Source: RGIG426 sp045639905 (GTDB taxonomy: Bacteria > Bacillota > Clostridia > Oscillospirales > Acutalibacteraceae). From it: a stretch of 64,000 nucleotides of DNA. Position 1 is the stretch's first letter. Each line of letters starts with the position of its first letter. Shown piece after piece: positions 52,605-64,000 of this stretch. The notes under the pieces were generated by a model, which was not told the origin of the DNA, did not search any database, and worked only from the letters and a program-made list of their open reading frames with translations. The DNA is taken from the NCBI GenBank assembly GCA_045639905.1, contig JAZUDZ010000044.1, positions 62,001 to 126,000 of the forward strand, read 5' to 3'. The position numbers and the translations under genes were made by a program.

Positions 52605-53807
52605 TTAGGCATTGATAGCGGTGACAACACCGGAACCAACAGTACGGCCACCTTCACGGATAGCGAAGCGGAGACCTTCTTCAATAGCAATCGGGGTGAT
52701 GAGTTCGACGTCCATTTCGACGTTGTCACCAGGGGTGCACATCTCGATGCCGGCCGGCAAGGTGATAACACCGGTAACGTCGGTGGTACGGAAGTAGAAC
52801 TGCGGACGATAGTTGTTGAAGAACGGAGTATGACGGCCGCCTTCATCCTTGGAAAGGACATAAACCTGACCATGGAACTTGGTGTGCGGGTTGATGGAAC
52901 CCGGTTTGCAGAGAACCTGACCACGTTCGACTTCGTCACGGGCAACGCCACGGAGAAGAGCACCAACGTTATCGCCGGCTTCGCAGTAGTCGAGGGTCTT
53001 GCGGAACATTTCCATAGAGGTAACAACAGTCTTACCTTTTTCTTCTTTCAAACCAACGATTTCAACTTCTTCGCCGGCTTTCAAGGAACCACGCTCAACA
53101 CGACCGGTAACAACAGTACCACGGCCGGAGATGGTCATAACGTCTTCGATCGGCATCAAGAACGGGAGATCAGCTTTACGGTCCGGAGTCGGAATGTAGC
53201 TGTCAACAGCGTCCATGAGTTCATGAATCGGAGCATAAACCGGATCAGACGGATCAGTGGAAGTGCTCTCCAAAACCTGAAGGGCAGAACCTTTGATGAT
53301 CGGAGTGTCATCGCCCGGGAATTCATAGCTGTCGAGGGTCTCACGGATTTCCATCTCAACGAGTTCGAGGAGTTCCGGATCATCCATCTGATCAACTTTG
53401 TTCATGAAAACAACAATGTACGGAACGTTAACCTGACGGGCCAAGAGCAAGTGCTCTTTGGTCTGAGCCATCGGGCCATCGGTGGCGGCGATAACGAGGA
53501 TAGCGCCATCCATCTGAGCAGCACCGGTGATCATGTTTTTGATGTAGTCAGCGTGTCCGGGGCAGTCAACGTGAGCATAGTGACGGTTAGCAGTCTCATA
53601 CTCAACGTGAGCAGTGTTGATTGTGATACCACGCTCGCGCTCTTCGGGAGCCTTATCGATGTTAGCATAATCTGCGAACTCGGCATTGCCCTCCATAGCA
53701 AGAACTTTTGTGATAGCAGCAGTCAAAGTGGTCTTACCATGGTCAACGTGACCAATGGTACCAATGTTTACGTGGGGTTTGTTACGTTCAAATTTAGCTT
53801 TCGCCAT
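52605..53807 (-). CDS. tuf: Translation elongation factor Tu
   Basis: A 400-residue GTPase that brings aminoacyl-tRNA to the ribosome. The G1 loop is GHVDHGKTT near residue 19, G3 [12 protein letters not shown] near 81 and G4 NKVDQ near 136; domains 2 and 3 follow. ATG 53807 has AAGGAGG 9 bases upstream. Codon use is strongly biased, as expected for a highly expressed gene. It has its own promoter and terminator, separate from rpsL-rpsG-fusA although it lies right after fusA. Confidence 0.98.
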   Translation of the reverse strand: MAKAKFERNKPHVNIGTIGHVDHGKTTLTAAITKVLAMEGNAEFADYANIDKAPEERERGITINTAHVEYETANRHYAHVDCPGHADYIKNMITGAAQMDGAILVIAATDGPMAQTKEHLLLARQVNVPYIVVFMNKVDQMDDPELLELVEMEIRETLDSYEFPGDDTPIIKGSALQVLESTSTDPSDPVYAPIHELMDAVDSYIPTPDRKADLPFLMPIEDVMTISGRGTVVTGRVERGSLKAGEEVEIVGLKEEKGKTVVTSMEMFRKTLDYCEAGDNVGALLRGVARDEVERGQVLCKPGSINPHTKFHGQVYVLSKDEGGRHTPFFNNYRPQFYFRTTDVTGVITLPAGIEMCTPGDNVEMDVELITPIAIEEGLRFAIREGGRTVGSGVVTAINA

Positions 53808-53860
53808 TGTTCTTTCCTCCTTAAAAATTGGAAAAATTTGAGTATTAATCACACAAACTG

Positions 53861-53889
53861 ATTTTACCAAGTTTCCTATAGAAAATCAA
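53861..53889 (-). promoter_or_regulatory. Promoter of tuf
   Basis: On the minus strand: -35 TTGATT (complement of 53884-53889), 17-base spacer, -10 TAAAAT (complement of 53861-53866), between fusA and tuf. The leader of about 50 bases ends in AAGGAGG. Confidence 0.65.
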
Positions 53890-53903
53890 GCACTATTTTT
53901 TGC

Positions 53904-55994
53904 TTAATCTTCCTTTTTGGAACGTTTGGAAATGATCTCTTCCGAAACACTCTTCGGAAGTTCTTTGTAATGACTGGGTTCCATGACATACTGGCCGCGG
54001 CCCTGAGTCTTGGAACGAAGATCCGTAGCATAGCCGAACATTTCAGCCAGCGGGATAAAGGCGCGAATCTGCTGAGCACCGGACACACTGTCCATGCCCT
54101 GCATTTCACCACGACGGGAGTTAACGTCACCGATAACATCACCGGTATATTCTTCCGGAGCGATAACGACAACCTTCATGATGGGCTCCATCAAAACCGG
54201 ATCGGCTTTTCTCATAGCATCTTTGAAAGCCATAGAACCGGCAATCTTAAATGCCATTTCAGAAGAGTCAACCTCATGATAAGAACCATCATACAAGGTA
54301 ACTTTCACGTCAACAACCGGGTAACCGGCAACAACACCGGCCTGCATGGCACCCTGGATACCGGCATCAACGGCAGGAATGTATTCCTTCGGAATAGCAC
54401 CACCGACGATGGCATTGATAAACTCATAACCTTTACCGGATTCGTTGGGTTCCACTTTAATTTTAACGTGACCATACTGACCTTTACCACCGGACTGACG
54501 GGCATACTTGGTATCCACATCAGCCATCTTGCGGATGGTTTCTTTGTAAGCAACCTGCGGGGCGCCTACGTTTGCTTCCACTTTGAACTCACGAAGAAGA
54601 CGATCAACGATGATTTCGAGGTGGAGCTCACCCATACCGGCAATAATGGTCTGACCGGTTTCTTCGTCTGTATAGGTCTTGAAGGTCGGATCTTCTTCAG
54701 CCAACTTGGCCAAAGCGATACCCATCTTCTCTTGACCGGCCTTGGTTTTCGGCTCAATAGCAACACGAATAACCGGCTCCGGGAATTTCATGGATTCCAG
54801 GATGATCGGATGTTTTTCATCACAAAGCGTATTACCTGTGGTGGTATTTTTCAGACCAACAGCGGCAGCAATGTCGCCTGCAAAAACTTCGTCAATATCC
54901 TTACGGTCATTGGCGTGCATCTGCAGAATACGACCGATACGCTCGGTGTCATCTTTGTTTGCGTTGTAAACACTGGTGCCCTTCAAAAGTGTACCGGAAT
55001 ACACACGGAAGAAGCAGAGTTTACCAACATACGGGTCGGTGGCAATCTTGAAAGCCAAAGCAGCGAACGGCTCTTTGTCGGAAGACGGACGCTCCTCCTG
55101 CTCGTCGGTTTCCGGGTTCACACCTTTGATGGCGGGAACATCGAGCGGAGACGGCATATAATCAACGATTGCATCGAGCAATTTCTGAACACCCTTGTTA
55201 CGGTAGGACGTACCGCAGCAAACCGGGACCATTGTGTTGGCAATGGTGGATTTGCGGATGCAGGTTTTGATTTCTTCAATGGTCAATTCTTCACCGGCGA
55301 AGTATTTCTCCATGAGATCGTCATCCTGTTCGGCAACGTGCTCAATGAGTTCTTCACGATACTTCTGGGCAGTTTCCTGCATATCTTCCGGGATGTCCTC
55401 AACGCTGATATCAAGACCCATGTCATCGTTGTAGATGTAGGCCTTCATTTCGACCAGGTCGATAATACCTTTGAAGAACTGTTCCGCACCAATCGGAAGC
55501 TGGATCGGAACAGCATTACATTTCAGGCGCTCTTTCATCATGTCAACGACGCGATAGAAGTCGGCACCCATAATGTCCATTTTATTAACGTATGCCATAC
55601 GCGGAACCTTGTATTCGTCAGCCTGACGCCAAACGGTTTCAGACTGCGGTTCTACACCGCCTTTGGCGCACAATACGGTAACAGAGCCATCAAGAACACG
55701 GAGGGAACGCTGCACTTCAACGGTGAAGTCAACGTGTCCGGGGGTGTCAATGATGTTGATACGGTGATCATGCCAGAAGCATGTGGTAGCAGCAGAAGTA
55801 ATGGTAATACCACGCTCCTGCTCCTGAGCCATCCAGTCCATGGTGGCACTACCATCATGGGTTTCACCGATCTTATGGTTAATACCGGTATAGTACAAAA
55901 TACGTTCAGTTGTAGTTGTTTTACCGGCATCGATGTGAGCCATGATACCGATATTACGAGTATCTTCGAGCGATACTTTACGAGTGTTAGCCAT
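53904..55994 (-). CDS. fusA: Translation elongation factor G
   Basis: A 696-residue translocase with a complete G domain ([16 protein letters not shown] near residue 14, DTPGHVDFT near 81, NKMDIMG near 135), domain 2, domain III, domain IV (about 480-600) and domain V. The ATG at 55994 follows AGGAGG. The length is that of standard EF-G; no extra copy is in the window. It lies between rpsG (36 bases) and tuf. Confidence 0.98.
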   Translation of the reverse strand: MANTRKVSLEDTRNIGIMAHIDAGKTTTTERILYYTGINHKIGETHDGSATMDWMAQEQERGITITSAATTCFWHDHRINIIDTPGHVDFTVEVQRSLRVLDGSVTVLCAKGGVEPQSETVWRQADEYKVPRMAYVNKMDIMGADFYRVVDMMKERLKCNAVPIQLPIGAEQFFKGIIDLVEMKAYIYNDDMGLDISVEDIPEDMQETAQKYREELIEHVAEQDDDLMEKYFAGEELTIEEIKTCIRKSTIANTMVPVCCGTSYRNKGVQKLLDAIVDYMPSPLDVPAIKGVNPETDEQEERPSSDKEPFAALAFKIATDPYVGKLCFFRVYSGTLLKGTSVYNANKDDTERIGRILQMHANDRKDIDEVFAGDIAAAVGLKNTTTGNTLCDEKHPIILESMKFPEPVIRVAIEPKTKAGQEKMGIALAKLAEEDPTFKTYTDEETGQTIIAGMGELHLEIIVDRLLREFKVEANVGAPQVAYKETIRKMADVDTKYARQSGGKGQYGHVKIKVEPNESGKGYEFINAIVGGAIPKEYIPAVDAGIQGAMQAGVVAGYPVVDVKVTLYDGSYHEVDSSEMAFKIAGSMAFKDAMRKADPVLMEPIMKVVVIAPEEYTGDVIGDVNSRRGEMQGMDSVSGAQQIRAFIPLAEMFGYATDLRSKTQGRGQYVMEPSHYKELPKSVSEEIISKRSKKED

Positions 55995-56030
55995 AGTTTC
56001 CTCCTCTTACAATAACAGTCGGAGCGCACA

Positions 56031-56501
56031 TTACCAACGGAAATGGGCGAAAGCTTTGTTGGCTTCGGCCATTTTGTGGGTGTCTTCGCACTTTTTGGCA
56101 GCTCCGCCCGTACCGGCAAGAGCATCCAGGATTTCGTTGGCAAGTCTTTCCTTCATGGTCTTCTCGGAACGAGTACGAGAATAGGTAGTGAGCCAACGCA
56201 AACCGAGGGTGGTACGACGATCAGGACGAACCTCAATCGGGACCTGGTAAGTAGCACCACCGACACGGCGGGCTTTGACTTCGAGTTGCGGCATGATGTT
56301 TTCCATAGCCTGCTCAAAGACTTCCAGGGCATCTTTACCGGACTTCTCAGCAACGATTTCAAAAGCATCGTAAACGATCTTCTGAGCAACACCGCGCTTA
56401 CCATCCAGCATAATGTTGTTAATCAAGCGAGTGACCAGTTTCGAATTATAAATCGGATCCGGCAACACATCACGTTTCGGAATAGAGCCTCTTCTGGGCA
56501 T
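56031..56501 (-). CDS. rpsG: 30S ribosomal protein S7
   Basis: A 156-residue head protein of the small subunit, the usual length. [16 protein letters not shown] opens the protein; the RNA-binding beta hairpin [14 protein letters not shown] is near 75. ATG 56501 has GAAGGAGG 9 bases upstream; the frame before it is in the leader. The 139-base gap to rpsL shows a small hairpin (near 56542-56560) but no gene; it could be the S7-binding regulatory site of the str operon, by analogy. Confidence 0.98.
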   Translation of the reverse strand: MPRRGSIPKRDVLPDPIYNSKLVTRLINNIMLDGKRGVAQKIVYDAFEIVAEKSGKDALEVFEQAMENIMPQLEVKARRVGGATYQVPIEVRPDRRTTLGLRWLTTYSRTRSEKTMKERLANEILDALAGTGGAAKKCEDTHKMAEANKAFAHFRW

Positions 56502-56640
56502 TCTACTTCCCTCCTTCATAAAAATGATATCATAGGTACTCGGAAGTGACAAGCTTCCGTCGGCCAAGCAGAGACTCTATAAGTATTTATACAATAATTA
56601 TAAAGCTGCTTGAATTGCCTCTTTTTAGTGTCGTAGAAGA

Positions 56641-57054
56641 TTACTTCTTCGGGCGCTTTGCACCATACTTGGAACGAGCCTGCTTACGGTTGGCAACACC
56701 TTGAGTATCCAAAGTACCACGGATAATGTGATAACGGACACCAGGCAAGTCACGAACACGTCCGCCGCGGAGCAACACAACGCTGTGCTCCTGCAAGTTG
56801 TGACCTTCACCCGGAATGTAGGTAGTAACTTCGATACCGTTAGACAAACGCACACGAGCGACTTTACGAAGAGCAGAGTTCGGCTTTTTCGGTGTGGTTG
56901 TTTTAACGGAAGTACATACACCACGTTTCTGCGGGGCATTACGGTCTGTGGCAATCTGTTTCTTGGAGTTCCAGCCTTTCAAAAGAGCCGGGGCCTTAGC
57001 CTTTTTCTCAAGATCCTTTCTGCCACTGCGAACCAGTTGGTTAAACGTAGGCAA
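56641..57054 (-). CDS. rpsL: 30S ribosomal protein S12
   Basis: A 137-residue protein of the decoding site. TTG 57054 gives the canonical MPTFNQLVR opening and has AAGGAGGTG 6 bases upstream; the GTG three codons earlier lies inside that site. Lys56 (E. coli Lys43) is wild type in TTTPKKPNS. Residue 101, the equivalent of E. coli Lys88 (old numbering 87), is Arg in [10 protein letters not shown]; Lys-to-Arg here is a known streptomycin resistance change. The codon is CGT at 56752-56754. It is the first gene of the str operon. Confidence 0.98.
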   Translation of the reverse strand: MPTFNQLVRSGRKDLEKKAKAPALLKGWNSKKQIATDRNAPQKRGVCTSVKTTTPKKPNSALRKVARVRLSNGIEVTTYIPGEGHNLQEHSVVLLRGGRVRDLPGVRYHIIRGTLDTQGVANRKQARSKYGAKRPKK

Positions 57055-57120
57055 ATCAAACACCTCCTTGATTTAAAATATAGCCTAAACAGATAAATAA
57101 TCTGCGCAGCGCAAGATAGA

Positions 57121-57149
57121 ATTTTAGCACCCAAAAGGGCTTTTGTCAA
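57121..57149 (-). promoter_or_regulatory. Promoter of rpsL-rpsG-fusA inside the rpoC hairpin
   Basis: On the minus strand: perfect -35 TTGACA (complement of 57144-57149), 17-base spacer, -10 TAAAAT (complement of 57121-57126), about 65 bases before rpsL. The -35 lies in the loop and distal arm of the hairpin that follows rpoC. Confidence 0.75.
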
Positions 57150-57157
57150 GCCCTTTT
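57133..57157 (-). terminator. Hairpin after rpoC, possible terminator
   Basis: A 10-bp perfect stem (57133-57142 with 57148-57157) with a 5-base loop, 17 bases after the rpoC stop. On the minus strand the arm ends in TTTT and then GGGTGC, so the T run is short and read-through into rpsL is likely. Confidence 0.6.
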
Positions 57158-57173
57158 GTTCTATTTCGGTGCA

Positions 57174-60100
57174 TTATTCGACGGGAACAACTTCCTCATC
57201 GTCGGCATCCACAAGGGCGCCGCGAAGAGCTTGAATGAAGGGGTCATCGTCGTGAGCGTGGGTGTTAATCACATCCACCTCGTTATAACTGCGGATACCG
57301 GTACCGGCCGGGATGATGTTACCAATGATAACATTCTCTTTCAGGCCGACGAGCGGATCGCTCTTACCCTTGATAGCCGCATCGGTAAGGACACGTGTGG
57401 TCTCCTGGAAGGAAGCCGCGGACAGGAAGCTGTCGGTGGAAAGAGCCGCCTTGGTGATACCAAGCAAAACGGTATCGTATTTGGCTTCTTCCAAGCCCTC
57501 TTCCCCGGCTGCGATACGAGCCTGGATTGCTTTGTTGGCATCCAAAACTTCGCTCACATTCACACGGGTATCTTTAATGAGGTTGGTGCTGCCGGAATCG
57601 GTGACGAAGGCTTTACGCATCATTTGACGCACAATGACTTCGATGTGTTTATCGTTCAGATAAACCGCCTGCAAACGGTAAGCACTCTGGACTTCTTCAA
57701 TGAGGTAGTCACGGACTTTATCCGCACCGAGGATACGCAGGATATCCTGCGGATAGCAGGAACCGTATGTCAGCGGATCACCCGGATGAACGGTATCGCC
57801 CTCGGCTACGCACAGATGGAAGCCGAACGGAATATGATAGGAACGCTGGTCATTATCCGAGCTGTCTTTACCGGAATGGGTAACCACGACGAACTCTTTC
57901 TTCTTTTCCTGACGGAAAGAAACCTGACCTTCGATTTCGCTGAGGATGGCAGCGTTCTTCGGACGACGTGCTTCGAAAAGTTCCTCAACACGCGGAAGAC
58001 CCTGGGTAATATCCTCACCGGAAGCGATACCACCGGTATGGAAGGTACGCATGGTAAGCTGAGTACCCGGTTCACCGATGGACTGGGCAGCAATGGTACC
58101 GACCGCCTCACCGACGGAAACGGCATCCACGGTAGCAAGGTTGGCACCGTAGCAGTGTGCGCAGACACCATGGCGGGCATGGCAGGTCAAGACGGAACGA
58201 ACTTTGATACGCTCCACGCCATACTGCTTGGTAATGACTTCGGCATCGGCCGCCGTCAACATATGGTCTTTGGAGAACAGCACTTTACCGGTCTTCGGAT
58301 CACAGAAGTCATCCACCAGGAAGCGGCCCACCAAACGTTCGGAAACGTCTTCAATGACGGAGTCACCGTCCGTGATGGTATATACTTCGATACCGTCATG
58401 GCATCCGCAATCTTCCTCACGAATGATAACGTCCTGAGCGACGTCAACCAAACGACGCGTCAAATAACCGGAGTCAGCGGTACGAAGAGCGGTATCGGCC
58501 AAACCTTTACGAGCACCACGAGAAGCGATAAAGTACTCGAAAACGTTCAAGCCTTCACGATAGTTCGCACGAATCGGAACTTCGATGGCTTTACCGGAGG
58601 TGTTGGCAATCAAGCCACGCATACCGGCGAGCTGACGAATCTGAGACGAAGAACCACGAGCACCGGAATCGGCCATCATGTTAATCGGGTTGAACTCGTC
58701 CATGTTGTCCGAAACGGCTTTACCGACTTTTTCAGTCGTTTCGTTCCAAATACGAACCACTTCTTTGTAGCGTTCATCGTTGGAAGTCAAGCCTTCGTTG
58801 TAGATTTCGGTAATCTTGTCAATTTCTTTCTCCGCATTAGCGATGATCTCTTTCTTCTGCGGCGGGATGGTGGCATCCACGACGGCAACGGTCAAAGAAC
58901 CGATGGTGGAATAATGGTAGCCCTGAGACTTAATGGCATCGAGGACTTCGGAAGTTTCGGCAGGACCGTGCACCTTGATGCACTTGTCAATAATGGTGCC
59001 GAGTTGTTTCTTACCGACTTTGAATTCCACTTCATAGAAGAAGAGATTTTCCGGATCGCTGCGGTCCACAAAGCCCAAATCCTGCGGCACGGCGCGGTTG
59101 AAGATGATACGGCCGACCGTGGTTTCAATAATCTTGGACTTCTTCTCGCCGTTGATTTCAAGCGTACGGCGAACCTTAATTTTGGCGTGCAAATCCACGG
59201 CTTTGGCATCATAAGCCATTAAAGCTTCCTGCTCGTCGCGGAAGTATTTGCCTTCGCCCTTCTCCCCGTCGCGAATATACGTCAAGTAGTAAGAACCGAG
59301 AACCATATCCTGGGTCGGAACGGTAACAGGCTTACCGTCAGAAGGTTTAAGAAGGTTTCCGGCAGCCAGCATCAAGAAGCGGGCTTCGGCCTGGGCTTCG
59401 GAAGAAAGCGGAACGTGAACGGCCATCTGGTCACCGTCGAAGTCGGCGTTAAAAGCGGTACAAACCAACGGATGGAGCTTAATGGCACGGCCTTCCACCA
59501 AAACAGGTTCAAAAGCCTGGATGCCGAGACGGTGAAGCGTAGGAGCACGGTTCAGCATAACCGGATGGTCTTTGATAACCACTTCCAGAGCATCCCAAAC
59601 AGCGGGATCCACACGCTCAACCATTTTACGTCCATGCTTCTCGTTTTGACAGACTTCGGTCTCCATCAAACGTTTAACAACAAACGGTTTGAACAATTCC
59701 AGTGCCATTTCCTTCGGCAAACCGCACTGGTACATCTTGAGTTCCGGACCGACAACGATAACGGAACGGCCGGAATAGTCAACACGTTTACCAAGCAGGT
59801 TCTGACGGAAACGACCCTGTTTACCCTTGAGGATATCCGACAGAGACTTGAGAGGACGGTTGCCGGCACCCGTGACCGGGCGACCGTGACGACCGTTATC
59901 AATCAAAGCATCAACGGCTTCCTGAAGCATACGTTTCTCGTTGCGAATCATCGGTTCCGGAGCATCCGGGATGGAGAGGAATTTCTTCAAACGGTTGTTA
60001 CGGTTGATAACACGACGATAAAGATCATTCAGGTCAGAGGTGGCAAAACGACCACCGTCGAGCTGAACCATCGGACGGATATCCGGCGGAATGACCGGAA

Positions 60101-60797
60101 TCACATTGAGAATCATCCACTCCGGACGGTTGCCGGAGCGCAGGAACGCATCCACGACTTCCAAACGTTTAAGAAGTTTGGTCCGGTTCTGACCGGTTGT
60201 CTCTTCCAGCTGGGATTTCAGCTCGGCATGCAGTTCCTCGAGGTTGATTTCTTCCAAAAGCTTCTGGATGTATTCAGCACCCATACCGGCTTCGAAATCG
60301 TCCTCATACTTTTCGCGCATATCGCTGTATTCGTCCTCGTCCAGAATCTGCTTTTTGTGCAGTTCACGGGCATCACCCGGATCGGTGACAATATAAGAGG
60401 AGTAATAAAGAACCGCTTCCAACTTTTTCGGGCTGACATCCAGCATCAAAGCGATACGGGACGGGATGCCTTTGTAGTACCAAATGTGAGAAACAGGGGT
60501 AGCCAGTTCAATATGGCCCATACGTTCACGACGAACCTTTTTGCGGGTGACTTCAACACCGCAGCGGTCGCAAATCTTGCCCTTGTATCCCCTATTGTTC
60601 GGTTTATATTTTCCGCAAGAACATTCAAAATCTTTCGTAGGTCCGAAAATCTTTTCGCAGAAAAGACCTTCTTTTTCCGGTTTTAAAGTACGATAGTTGA
60701 TGGTTTCCGGTTTGGTAACCTCACCATAGGACCACGAACGAATACGTTCAGGGGAAGCGAGACCAATTTTTACAGAATCAAAACTAATTGCATTCAT
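57174..60797 (-). CDS. rpoC: RNA polymerase beta' subunit
   Basis: A 1207-residue catalytic subunit. The N-terminal zinc site (CSCGKYK and CDRCGVEV, residues about 59-80) and the second zinc site ([13 protein letters not shown] near 868) are intact. The catalytic magnesium loop [10 protein letters not shown] is near 449. No large insertions are seen; the length is normal for Firmicutes. GAAAGGGG precedes the ATG. It follows rpoB by 17 bases. Confidence 0.98.
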   Translation of the reverse strand: MNAISFDSVKIGLASPERIRSWSYGEVTKPETINYRTLKPEKEGLFCEKIFGPTKDFECSCGKYKPNNRGYKGKICDRCGVEVTRKKVRRERMGHIELATPVSHIWYYKGIPSRIALMLDVSPKKLEAVLYYSSYIVTDPGDARELHKKQILDEDEYSDMREKYEDDFEAGMGAEYIQKLLEEINLEELHAELKSQLEETTGQNRTKLLKRLEVVDAFLRSGNRPEWMILNVIPVIPPDIRPMVQLDGGRFATSDLNDLYRRVINRNNRLKKFLSIPDAPEPMIRNEKRMLQEAVDALIDNGRHGRPVTGAGNRPLKSLSDILKGKQGRFRQNLLGKRVDYSGRSVIVVGPELKMYQCGLPKEMALELFKPFVVKRLMETEVCQNEKHGRKMVERVDPAVWDALEVVIKDHPVMLNRAPTLHRLGIQAFEPVLVEGRAIKLHPLVCTAFNADFDGDQMAVHVPLSSEAQAEARFLMLAAGNLLKPSDGKPVTVPTQDMVLGSYYLTYIRDGEKGEGKYFRDEQEALMAYDAKAVDLHAKIKVRRTLEINGEKKSKIIETTVGRIIFNRAVPQDLGFVDRSDPENLFFYEVEFKVGKKQLGTIIDKCIKVHGPAETSEVLDAIKSQGYHYSTIGSLTVAVVDATIPPQKKEIIANAEKEIDKITEIYNEGLTSNDERYKEVVRIWNETTEKVGKAVSDNMDEFNPINMMADSGARGSSSQIRQLAGMRGLIANTSGKAIEVPIRANYREGLNVFEYFIASRGARKGLADTALRTADSGYLTRRLVDVAQDVIIREEDCGCHDGIEVYTITDGDSVIEDVSERLVGRFLVDDFCDPKTGKVLFSKDHMLTAADAEVITKQYGVERIKVRSVLTCHARHGVCAHCYGANLATVDAVSVGEAVGTIAAQSIGEPGTQLTMRTFHTGGIASGEDITQGLPRVEELFEARRPKNAAILSEIEGQVSFRQEKKKEFVVVTHSGKDSSDNDQRSYHIPFGFHLCVAEGDTVHPGDPLTYGSCYPQDILRILGADKVRDYLIEEVQSAYRLQAVYLNDKHIEVIVRQMMRKAFVTDSGSTNLIKDTRVNVSEVLDANKAIQARIAAGEEGLEEAKYDTVLLGITKAALSTDSFLSAASFQETTRVLTDAAIKGKSDPLVGLKENVIIGNIIPAGTGIRSYNEVDVINTHAHDDDPFIQALRGALVDADDEEVVPVE

Positions 60798-60814
60798 ATT
60801 TTCATTCCCCTTTC

Positions 60815-63800
60815 TCAGTTGTTCTCATCGTAGCGACTCAAAGAATCATCAACATTGCCGAACTCATCCATTTCCAAACTGCCGAAGCCGTCGGAAAGTT
60901 CATTTTCATCAACAACCAGATCTTCCATAAATTCATCGATGGCATCCTTTTTCGGATACTCGTCTTCAAATTTTTGTTTGAGATCGATTTCATTCTTATC
61001 TTTGTCCAAGGCGACAATGTCCAATCCCAAAGCCTGCAATTCTTTCACAAGAACGCGGAAGGATTCCGGAACACCCGCCTGCGGAATATTCTGGCCTTTA
61101 ACGATAGACAAGTAGGCATTGGTACGGCCCATCACGTCATCCGACTTGATTGTCAGGATTTCCTGTAAGGTATAAGCAGCACCATAGGCTTCAAGAGCCC
61201 AAACTTCCATTTCACCGAAACGCTGGCCGCCGAACTGCGCTTTACCACCGAGCGGCTGCTGGGTAACCAAAGCGTACGGACCGACCGAACGGGCGTGAAT
61301 CTTATCATCAACCAAATGGTGAAGTTTTAAGAAGTACATATAACCGACGGTAACCGGGTTGTCGAATTTCTCACCGGTACGGCCGTCGCGAAGTTCAATC
61401 TTACCGTTGGGGTTACGACCGACTTCTTCCAGCATGGACTGGATGTCCTGTTCGGTAGCACCGTCAAAGACCGGGGTCATAATGTTGATACCCATGGCTT
61501 TTGCGGCAGCGCCGAGGTGAACTTCCAAAACCTGACCGATGTTCATACGAGACGGAACACCGAGGGGGTTCAAAACGATATCCAGCGGAGTACCATCCGG
61601 CAGGAACGGCATATCCTCACTGGGCAGTACGCGGGAAACAACGCCCTTGTTACCGTGACGACCGGCCATCTTATCGCCGACACCGATCTTACGTTTTTGG
61701 GCAACGTACACGCGGACAATCTTATTGATGCCTGGGCCGAGTTCATCACTGCGTTTGTCGTCGAAGGTCTGTACGTCAACGACAATACCATACTGGCCGT
61801 GCGGCACTTTCAAGGAAGCATCACGAACGTCACGGGCTTTTTCACCGAAAATTTCGTGGAGCAATTTTTCCTCGTTGGATTCATCCGGCTCGCCCTTCGG
61901 CGTTACTTTACCGACCAAATAGTCACCGGCATGAACTTCGGCGCCGACACGGATTACACCGTCTTTGCCCAAGTTCTTCAGCATATCTTCGGAAACGTTC
62001 GGGATATCGCGGGTGATTCTTTCGGCACCCAGCTTGGTTTCCCGTTCCGCAATTTCATATTCTTCCAAATGGATGGAAGTAAAGATGTCGTCACGAACCA
62101 ATTTTTCATTGATCAAAACGGCGTCTTCGTAGTTGTAACCTTCCCAGGTCATAAAGCCGATGAGCACGTTGCGACCGAGGGCAATTTCACCGTTCACGGT
62201 GGAAGGACCGTCGGCAACGACGTCATGCTCTTTCACGTGGTCACCCACCTGAACCACCGGGTGCTGGTTGATACAAGTACCCTGGTTCGAACGGGAGAAT
62301 TTCACGAGATTGTATGTATCAATCACGTTGTCCGCATCCCGCTGAATTTCCACACGACCGGCATCCACGGAAATGACGGTACCGTCATTCTTTGCCAGCA
62401 CACAAACACCGGAGTCCACACCGGCCTTGTATTCCATACCGGTACCGACAACCGGAGTCTCCGGGCGGAGCAGCGGCACAGCCTGGCGCTGCATGTTGGA
62501 ACCCATCAAAGCACGGTTTGCGTCATCGTGCTCGAGGAACGGAATCATAGCGGTAGCGACGGAAACGACCATCTTCGGAGAAACGTCCATGAAGTCCGGC
62601 AGATCTTTGGTAACTTCCAGGAATTCTCCGCGGCGACGGGCATTAACACGGTCACGGGCGAAGGTGTTGTCTTCGTTCAGCGGCTCGTTCGCCTGGGCCA
62701 CAATGAAGCGGTCTTCAACATCAGCGGTCATATACACAACCTCGTCGGTTACGACGCCGGTTGCTTTATCAATCTTACGATACGGAGCTTCGATGAAGCC
62801 GTACTCGTTCACTTTGGCGAAAGTAGCCAAGTAGGAAATCAAGCCGATGTTCGGACCTTCAGGAGTCTCAATCGGGCACATACGGCCATAATGGCTGTAG
62901 TGAACGTCACGGACTTCGAATCCGGCGCGGTCACGGGACAAACCGCCGGGACCCAAAGCGGACAAACGACGTTTGTGAGTCAGTTCAGCCAGAGGGTTGT
63001 TCTGGTCCATGAACTGGGACAGCGGAGAAGAACCGAAGAACTCACGAATGGCCGCGGTCACCGGACGGATGTTGATAAGGGTTTCCGGAGTCATGGCTTT
63101 CACGTCGCCGGCCTGCAACATCATCTTTTCATGGATGGAATGCTCGAGACGGCTGAAACCGATGCGGAAGTGATTCTGAATGAGTTCACCCACCGCTTTG
63201 ATACGACGGTTGCCCAAATGGTCAATGTCGTCCACCGAGCCCACTTCGTTCGGAAGGTTATTCAAATAGCTGATGGAAGCCAGAATATCATCCAAAGTGA
63301 TGTGGTTCGGAATGAGTTCATCGTGTCTCTTCTTGAGTTCCTTCTTGAGGGATTTCTCATCTTTGGCATTTTCCAAAATTTCTTTCAAGACAGGATAGGA
63401 GACTTTTTCGTTCACATTGCACTCGGCTTTGGCGTCAAAGTCCACATATCCGCTGATATCGACCATGCGGTTGGAAATGATCTTGGATTCACGCTCGACA
63501 CCGTGATCCTCGGTCACCACATAGGCGGTGTAGATACCCTTGTTCTCCAGCTCGATGGCCTGCTCTTCCGTCACACGGACACCGGCATCAAGCAAAATCT
63601 CACCGGTCTCCTCGTCCACAATCGGACGGCTCAGGGTGCAGCCGAACAAGCGATTGGCAAGGCTGAGTTTCTTGTTGTATTTATAACGTCCGACACGGGA
63701 GATGTCGTAACGGCGGGGATCAAAGAACAATCCCTCCAAATGCTGTTTGGAGTTTTCGGTGGTCAACGGCTCACCGGGACGCAATTTGCTGTACACCCAC

Positions 63801-64000
63801 ATAAGGCCCTCTTCAACCGATTTCGGCTGATAGGACTCGGTGGTGTTCAAATGTTTGCGGATACCATCCTCTTTCTCGATGGTTGCCTGCAAAAGATCGG
63901 TTTCGCCGAAAAAGTCGAAAATGGCTTTATCGCTTTCAAAACCGAGAGCACGCAGGAACACGGTCAAAGGCAGTTTATGGTTCTTATCAATGCGAACCCA
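60815..64000 (-). CDS. rpoB: RNA polymerase beta subunit (5' part missing)
   Basis: The C-terminal 1061 or so residues of RpoB; the start lies beyond the right edge, and the frame is open to base 64000. The rifampicin region near 63000 reads [25 protein letters not shown]: the residues equal to E. coli Ser512, Gln513, Asp516, His526 and Ser531 are wild type, so no resistance is predicted from this region; Pro stands at the Gln510 position. The flap, the active-site lysines near the [18 protein letters not shown] segment, and the C-terminal clamp anchor are all visible. Confidence 0.98.
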   Translation of the reverse strand, partial: WVRIDKNHKLPLTVFLRALGFESDKAIFDFFGETDLLQATIEKEDGIRKHLNTTESYQPKSVEEGLMWVYSKLRPGEPLTTENSKQHLEGLFFDPRRYDISRVGRYKYNKKLSLANRLFGCTLSRPIVDEETGEILLDAGVRVTEEQAIELENKGIYTAYVVTEDHGVERESKIISNRMVDISGYVDFDAKAECNVNEKVSYPVLKEILENAKDEKSLKKELKKRHDELIPNHITLDDILASISYLNNLPNEVGSVDDIDHLGNRRIKAVGELIQNHFRIGFSRLEHSIHEKMMLQAGDVKAMTPETLINIRPVTAAIREFFGSSPLSQFMDQNNPLAELTHKRRLSALGPGGLSRDRAGFEVRDVHYSHYGRMCPIETPEGPNIGLISYLATFAKVNEYGFIEAPYRKIDKATGVVTDEVVYMTADVEDRFIVAQANEPLNEDNTFARDRVNARRRGEFLEVTKDLPDFMDVSPKMVVSVATAMIPFLEHDDANRALMGSNMQRQAVPLLRPETPVVGTGMEYKAGVDSGVCVLAKNDGTVISVDAGRVEIQRDADNVIDTYNLVKFSRSNQGTCINQHPVVQVGDHVKEHDVVADGPSTVNGEIALGRNVLIGFMTWEGYNYEDAVLINEKLVRDDIFTSIHLEEYEIAERETKLGAERITRDIPNVSEDMLKNLGKDGVIRVGAEVHAGDYLVGKVTPKGEPDESNEEKLLHEIFGEKARDVRDASLKVPHGQYGIVVDVQTFDDKRSDELGPGINKIVRVYVAQKRKIGVGDKMAGRHGNKGVVSRVLPSEDMPFLPDGTPLDIVLNPLGVPSRMNIGQVLEVHLGAAAKAMGINIMTPVFDGATEQDIQSMLEEVGRNPNGKIELRDGRTGEKFDNPVTVGYMYFLKLHHLVDDKIHARSVGPYALVTQQPLGGKAQFGGQRFGEMEVWALEAYGAAYTLQEILTIKSDDVMGRTNAYLSIVKGQNIPQAGVPESFRVLVKELQALGLDIVALDKDKNEIDLKQKFEDEYPKKDAIDEFMEDLVVDENELSDGFGSLEMDEFGNVDDSLSRYDENN

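Noticed and set aside
53886..53910. Terminator between fusA and tuf
   Set aside because: Only a 5-bp arm pair that includes the fusA stop codon; too weak to call.
53970..56015. A 681-codon plus-strand frame opposite fusA, and similar ones opposite tuf, rpsG and rpoC
   Set aside because: Same codon-bias effect in highly expressed translation and transcription genes; no ribosome sites or promoters fit.
63000..63100. Rifampicin resistance change in rpoB
   Set aside because: The key residues are wild type; Pro at the Gln510 position is probably lineage variation and not a recognised resistance site.
1..64000. tRNA, rRNA, CRISPR, insertion sequence or prophage
   Set aside because: No cloverleaf-like gap, regular spaced repeats, transposase or phage genes were seen; the gaps are all short.

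Overview
The window is an ordinary chromosomal stretch of a low-to-mid GC Gram-positive anaerobe. It most likely comes from the Clostridia, in the Ruminococcaceae/Oscillospiraceae neighbourhood. The reasons are the AAAGGAGG-type ribosome sites and frequent TTG starts, an electron-bifurcating [FeFe] hydrogenase, a Re-type citrate synthase, a 13-residue-longer S12 of the Gram-positive type, DUF896, DUF3048 and DUF5711 proteins, shared ECF transporter energizing genes, and a secreted protein ending in a dockerin. Fifty-one of the 52 genes I support lie on the minus strand; only a small DUF896 gene (34367-34570) is on the plus strand. No tRNA, rRNA, CRISPR array, insertion sequence or prophage is visible, and no gap without a gene exceeds 300 bases.

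Layout, read in the direction of transcription (right to left). 64000-52553: rpoB (cut by the window edge), rpoC, then rpsL-rpsG-fusA from a promoter whose -35 lies in the rpoC 3' hairpin, then tuf from its own promoter. 52537-51377: a single DUF3048 lipoprotein. 51338-39259: a dense run ruvC-ruvA-ruvB-methyltransferase-ecfA1-ecfA2-ecfT-truA-DUF5711-cvpA-cvpA-pgsA-clpE, without an obvious internal terminator. 39230-34588: a 1417-residue secreted dockerin protein with alternating PPC-like and Ig-like modules, then a zinc-ribbon protein and a terminator shared with the convergent DUF896 gene. 34298-31155: nucleosidase and a large polytopic membrane protein. 31151-27880: Re-citrate synthase, its likely GntR regulator and a secreted nuclease, with a near-perfect operator over a consensus promoter. 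27756-19501: the hydrogenase operon. 19496-16401: phosphoglucomutase-rimM-trmD. 16309-13250: HPr, uvrC, tlyA. 13191-6367: alr, araC-type regulator, dnaE, pfkA. 6306-1: ftsK/spoIIIE, a lipoprotein, an M23 peptidase, and typA (cut by the left edge).

The most interesting part is the hydrogenase operon. The four genes of an NAD(P)-linked, probably electron-bifurcating [FeFe] hydrogenase (hndA, hndB, hndC, hndD) are split by six small genes fused by overlapping start and stop codons: DRTGG protein, anti-sigma-like ATPase, a second divergent H-cluster protein with ferredoxin and C-terminal iron-sulfur domains, a second DRTGG protein, a PHP-family phosphoesterase, and a second ATPase. This looks like a sensory or regulatory module that reads hydrogen or redox state, but its role is inference. 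Other points worth attention are Arg101 in S12 (the position equivalent to E. coli Lys88, where Arg gives streptomycin resistance), the GntR operator/promoter of the Re-citrate synthase, and the dockerin protein, which suggests a cellulosome-like system elsewhere in the genome.
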